Positions 61,448 to 64,000 of a DNA stretch of 64,000 bases are shown here, in pieces. The stretch is from Yoonia litorea (lineage in GTDB: Bacteria > Pseudomonadota > Alphaproteobacteria > Rhodobacterales > Rhodobacteraceae). The notes below the pieces were generated by a model. The model was not told the DNA's origin and did not search any database. It was given only the letters and a program-made list of their open reading frames with translations. Position 1 is the first letter of the stretch; every line of letters begins with the position of its first letter. The position numbers were made by a program, and so were the translations under genes. The stretch is from assembly GCF_900114675.1 (NCBI RefSeq), contig NZ_FOZM01000003.1:310001-374000 (forward strand), read 5' to 3'.

Positions 61448-62703
61448 GCCAGACGCTCGCTGACAGGTTTGCCGAGGGCGTCGCGGCCTACGACCCTGCT
61501 GACGGCCCCGTTGTTCTGGCGGTTTCGGGTGGTAGTGACTCCACAGCATTGATGCATCTGGTTGCGGCACAACTGCCCGCCGACTGTTTGGTTGTTGTCT
61601 CCGTCCATCATGGGTTGCGGCAGGAGGCTGATGCCGAGATTGCCTTGGTCGCGGCGCAGGCCGAGGCTTTGGGCCTGCGGCACGAGGTTCAACATTGGGC
61701 ATGGGATCAAACCGGCAATCTGCAGGCTGCTGCGCGAGCTGGGCGCTGGGCGCTTTTGCGTGATTATGCGCAGTCGGTCGGAGCACAAGCGGTCTGGATG
61801 GGTCACACAGAGGACGATCAGATCGAGACCGTCCTGATGCGACTTGCTCGCGGATCAGGCGTGGACGGGTTGACGGGCATGGCACCTTTGTCCCGACGTG
61901 ACGGTGTGCTGATCGCACGGCCGCTTCTTGGTATGACACGTGCAGATTTGCGCGAATGGCTGAAGGAACAAGCCCTGTCTTGGTCGGATGATCCAAGCAA
62001 CACCGACCCGCGGTATGCCCGTGTCAAAGTCAGGCAGATGTATGCACAGTTGCAGGATCTGGGGCTGACCCCGAAGCGGCTGTTGCAAACGGTCGAGCAT
62101 ATGCAGGCAGCGCAGGCGACACTCATTGCCGCGGCCAAGGATTTCGCGACCAGACATGTGGTGCAAGAGGGTGCTGATCTTGTCCTTGACGGTGCTGTGC
62201 TTGACCTCGCGGCTGGCGATACGCCAAGACGGGTGCTGACAGCGGCACTTGCTTGGGTCAATGGTGCCAACTATCGCCCGCGCTTTGATGCCCTACGGCA
62301 GGCCGCAGCCGAGGCATGTGCGGGTCAGACCGTAACGTTGGCTGGCGTCATCTGGCTGCAAGAGAAAGACGGGCGCGTGCGCCTCATTCGGGAGGCGGCA
62401 GCGACGGCAACCTCTCCGCTTTCCCCGCGCACCGATGGTCAGGACAGGACGTTGATCTGGGACAGCCGCTGGACGATTTCAGGGCCATCTGGCACTGGTT
62501 TGCAGGTGCGCGCTTTGGCGGATGGATTGCAAAGCTGTCCCCAATGGCGCGAGACGGGTGTGCCACGCAGGTCGCTGATGGCCTCGCCAGCGATTTGGGA
62601 CAAGGAGACATTGGTCGCCGCACCGGTCGCAGGGCTGGCAAACGGCTGGTCGGCACGGATTGTCGCGGATTTCCATTCTACGGCCTTTGCCATTGAAGAT
62701 TAG
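61438..62703 (+). CDS. tilS: tRNA(Ile)-lysidine synthase TilS
   Basis: A 421-residue enzyme that changes C34 of the CAU-anticodon tRNA-Ile to lysidine, so it reads AUA as isoleucine. PP-loop SGGSDS at 30-35, the MGHTEDDQIETVLMRLARGSG motif with HTxDDQxET, and SWSDDPSNTDPRYARVKVR are characteristic. The C-terminal part is divergent and contains no obvious second tRNA domain. ATG 61438 lies inside cpoB; the two are coupled. About 80 bases precede ftsH. Confidence 0.93.
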   Translation: MPVSQTLADRFAEGVAAYDPADGPVVLAVSGGSDSTALMHLVAAQLPADCLVVVSVHHGLRQEADAEIALVAAQAEALGLRHEVQHWAWDQTGNLQAAARAGRWALLRDYAQSVGAQAVWMGHTEDDQIETVLMRLARGSGVDGLTGMAPLSRRDGVLIARPLLGMTRADLREWLKEQALSWSDDPSNTDPRYARVKVRQMYAQLQDLGLTPKRLLQTVEHMQAAQATLIAAAKDFATRHVVQEGADLVLDGAVLDLAAGDTPRRVLTAALAWVNGANYRPRFDALRQAAAEACAGQTVTLAGVIWLQEKDGRVRLIREAAATATSPLSPRTDGQDRTLIWDSRWTISGPSGTGLQVRALADGLQSCPQWRETGVPRRSLMASPAIWDKETLVAAPVAGLANGWSARIVADFHSTAFAIED

Positions 62704-62782
62704 GGTTTCACCTCTATTTTAGAGGAAACGCTTGTGTGGCGACTCTGTCGCTCCAATCCCCGATTTCAAAGGAGTTTTTCCC

Positions 62783-64000
62783 TTGGGCAACGCGCGTAAT
62801 ATGGTCTTTTGGGTCGTCTTGTTTTTGATGGTCCTTGCGCTTTTCAATCTCTTCAGCAGCCCCCCTGGCACGCAAAACAGCCAGGCGCGGAGCTATTCGG
62901 AATTCGTCGAAGCCGTCGAAGGTGGCCGCGTCACTGATGTGGTGATCGATGGCGAAAGCGTCCGTTATGCCGAAGGTGGTCGGTCGTTTACGACGATCAT
63001 GCCGCAAGATGCTGAAATCACGAACCTTTTGATCGAGGCTGGCGTTCCGGTTGAAGCGCGCAGTCAGGAAACCTCTGCGTTCCAGTCGTTCCTTGTCAGC
63101 CTCTTGCCGTTCCTGCTGCTGATCGGTGTCTGGATCTACTTCATGAACCGGATGCAGGGTGGCGGCCGTGGTGGCGCGATGGGCTTTGGCAAAAGCCGCG
63201 CGAAGCTACTGACGGAAAAGCATGGCCGCGTCACGTTTGATGATGTGGCTGGCATCGACGAAGCTAAAGAAGAGCTGGAAGAAATCGTGGAATTCCTGCG
63301 CAACCCGCAGAAATTCTCACGGCTTGGCGGCAAAATCCCAAAAGGCGCGTTGCTTGTTGGCCCTCCGGGTACGGGTAAGACGCTGCTTGCGCGGGCAATC
63401 GCGGGCGAAGCTGGCGTGCCGTTCTTCACAATCTCGGGTTCTGACTTTGTTGAAATGTTCGTGGGTGTTGGTGCGTCGCGTGTGCGCGACATGTTCGAAC
63501 AGGCCAAGAAGAACGCACCTTGTATCGTGTTTATCGACGAAATCGACGCCGTGGGCCGGTCGCGTGGCGCAGGCTACGGTGGCGGCAACGACGAACGCGA
63601 ACAGACGCTGAACCAGCTTCTGGTCGAGATGGACGGATTTGAAGCAAACGAAGGCGTCATCATCGTTGCGGCGACCAACCGCCGTGACGTGCTCGACCCT
63701 GCCTTGCTGCGTCCGGGCCGCTTTGACCGTCAGGTCACTGTGCCGAACCCTGACATCAAGGGGCGCGAAAAGATCCTCGGCGTGCATGCCCGCAAGATCC
63801 CGCTGGGGCCAGATGTGGACCTGCGCATCATCGCGCGCGGTACACCGGGCTTCTCTGGTGCGGACCTTGCGAACCTTGTGAATGAAGCGGCTCTGATGGC
63901 TGCGCGTGTCGGACGCCGGTTCGTCACCATGATCGACTTTGAATCCGCCAAGGACAAAGTGATGATGGGCGCGGAGCGTCGTTCGATGGTCATGACCGCC
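62783..64000 (+). CDS. ftsH: ATP-dependent zinc metalloprotease FtsH (3' part beyond window)
   Basis: The first 406 residues of a membrane-bound AAA+ protease that removes unassembled membrane proteins and regulators. TTG at 62783 is the start, with AAAGGAG eight bases before it, giving [22 protein letters not shown] as first membrane helix; a second follows at about 103-120. Walker A GPPGTGKT is at 193-200, Walker [13 protein letters not shown], and the SRH region [20 protein letters not shown] is intact. The HEXXH zinc site and protease domain lie past the window end. Confidence 0.96.
   Translation, partial: MGNARNMVFWVVLFLMVLALFNLFSSPPGTQNSQARSYSEFVEAVEGGRVTDVVIDGESVRYAEGGRSFTTIMPQDAEITNLLIEAGVPVEARSQETSAFQSFLVSLLPFLLLIGVWIYFMNRMQGGGRGGAMGFGKSRAKLLTEKHGRVTFDDVAGIDEAKEELEEIVEFLRNPQKFSRLGGKIPKGALLVGPPGTGKTLLARAIAGEAGVPFFTISGSDFVEMFVGVGASRVRDMFEQAKKNAPCIVFIDEIDAVGRSRGAGYGGGNDEREQTLNQLLVEMDGFEANEGVIIVAATNRRDVLDPALLRPGRFDRQVTVPNPDIKGREKILGVHARKIPLGPDVDLRIIARGTPGFSGADLANLVNEAALMAARVGRRFVTMIDFESAKDKVMMGAERRSMVMTA

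Noticed and set aside
60557..61996. A 479-codon open frame on the minus strand across cpoB and tilS
   Set aside because: Antisense to two recognised genes, rich in Arg, Gln and Pro with no family resemblance.

Overview
The window is a 64 kb piece of chromosome that looks like a member of the Rhodobacterales (roseobacter/Rhodobacteraceae group, Alphaproteobacteria). I infer this from family content and gene order rather than from a database search: the glnK-amtB pair, pheS and pheT separated by small genes, the DUF1150/Hsp20 pair, a fused sulfate adenylyltransferase/APS kinase, ccoGHIS with an FNR box, ruvCAB followed by ybgC-tolQRAB-pal-cpoB-tilS-ftsH, and high-GC codon use with frequent GTG and TTG starts. 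Almost all of it is dense housekeeping DNA. I see no prophage, transposase, integrase, CRISPR array, rRNA or tRNA.

Layout. 1-5.1 kb: a cut-off N-acyltransferase, a GDPD phosphodiesterase and a RidA protein, then a two-gene type I secretion exporter with no visible substrate. 5.1-9.3 kb: a class A penicillin-binding protein diverging from glnK-amtB, which closes with a textbook UUCG terminator. 9.5-12.3 kb: dgcN-dgcA-D-amino-acid transaminase, read as a D-glutamate/D-amino-acid catabolic operon. 12.3-15.4 kb: small conserved genes. 15.6-19.5 kb: pyruvate kinase behind a LacI-type operator, LysE exporter, rpmI-rplT, and a tiny Flp-pilin-like gene. 19.5-27.6 kb: amidohydrolase/RraA divergent pair, an orphan lipoprotein, pheS, ASCH protein, small membrane protein, pheT. 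27.6-34.9 kb: YtoQ, Lrp regulator, trxB with an unusual RES-domain gene behind it, sat-cysC, the Hsp20 operon with a sigma-32 promoter and a ROSE-like RNA thermometer, and purEK. 34.9-40.1 kb: lipase, EamA transporter, acetyltransferase, beta-hydroxyacid dehydrogenase, and groESL under CIRCE control. 40.1-44.4 kb: ccoGHIS for cbb3 oxidase assembly, without ccoNOQP beside it. 44.4-52.7 kb: SH3-domain protein, a NitT/TauT-type ABC importer, MFS transporter, msrA, an SGNH hydrolase, prmA, and two small genes. 53.0-64.0 kb: ruvCAB, then the Tol-Pal envelope cluster, tilS and the start of ftsH.

Common themes are protein quality control (groESL, Hsp20, FtsH, MsrA, TrxB), envelope integrity (PBP1A, Tol-Pal), and nitrogen and D-amino-acid use. 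The most rewarding signals are regulatory: a candidate ROSE thermometer, a long LacI-type operator in front of pyk, a three-copy intergenic element (GAGTATTT..GGCAAAATGATG), paired half-sites in front of glnK, and an orphan RES-domain protein that appears to lack its catalytic glutamate. All functional statements rest on reading the sequence and on general knowledge of the families; no search was run.
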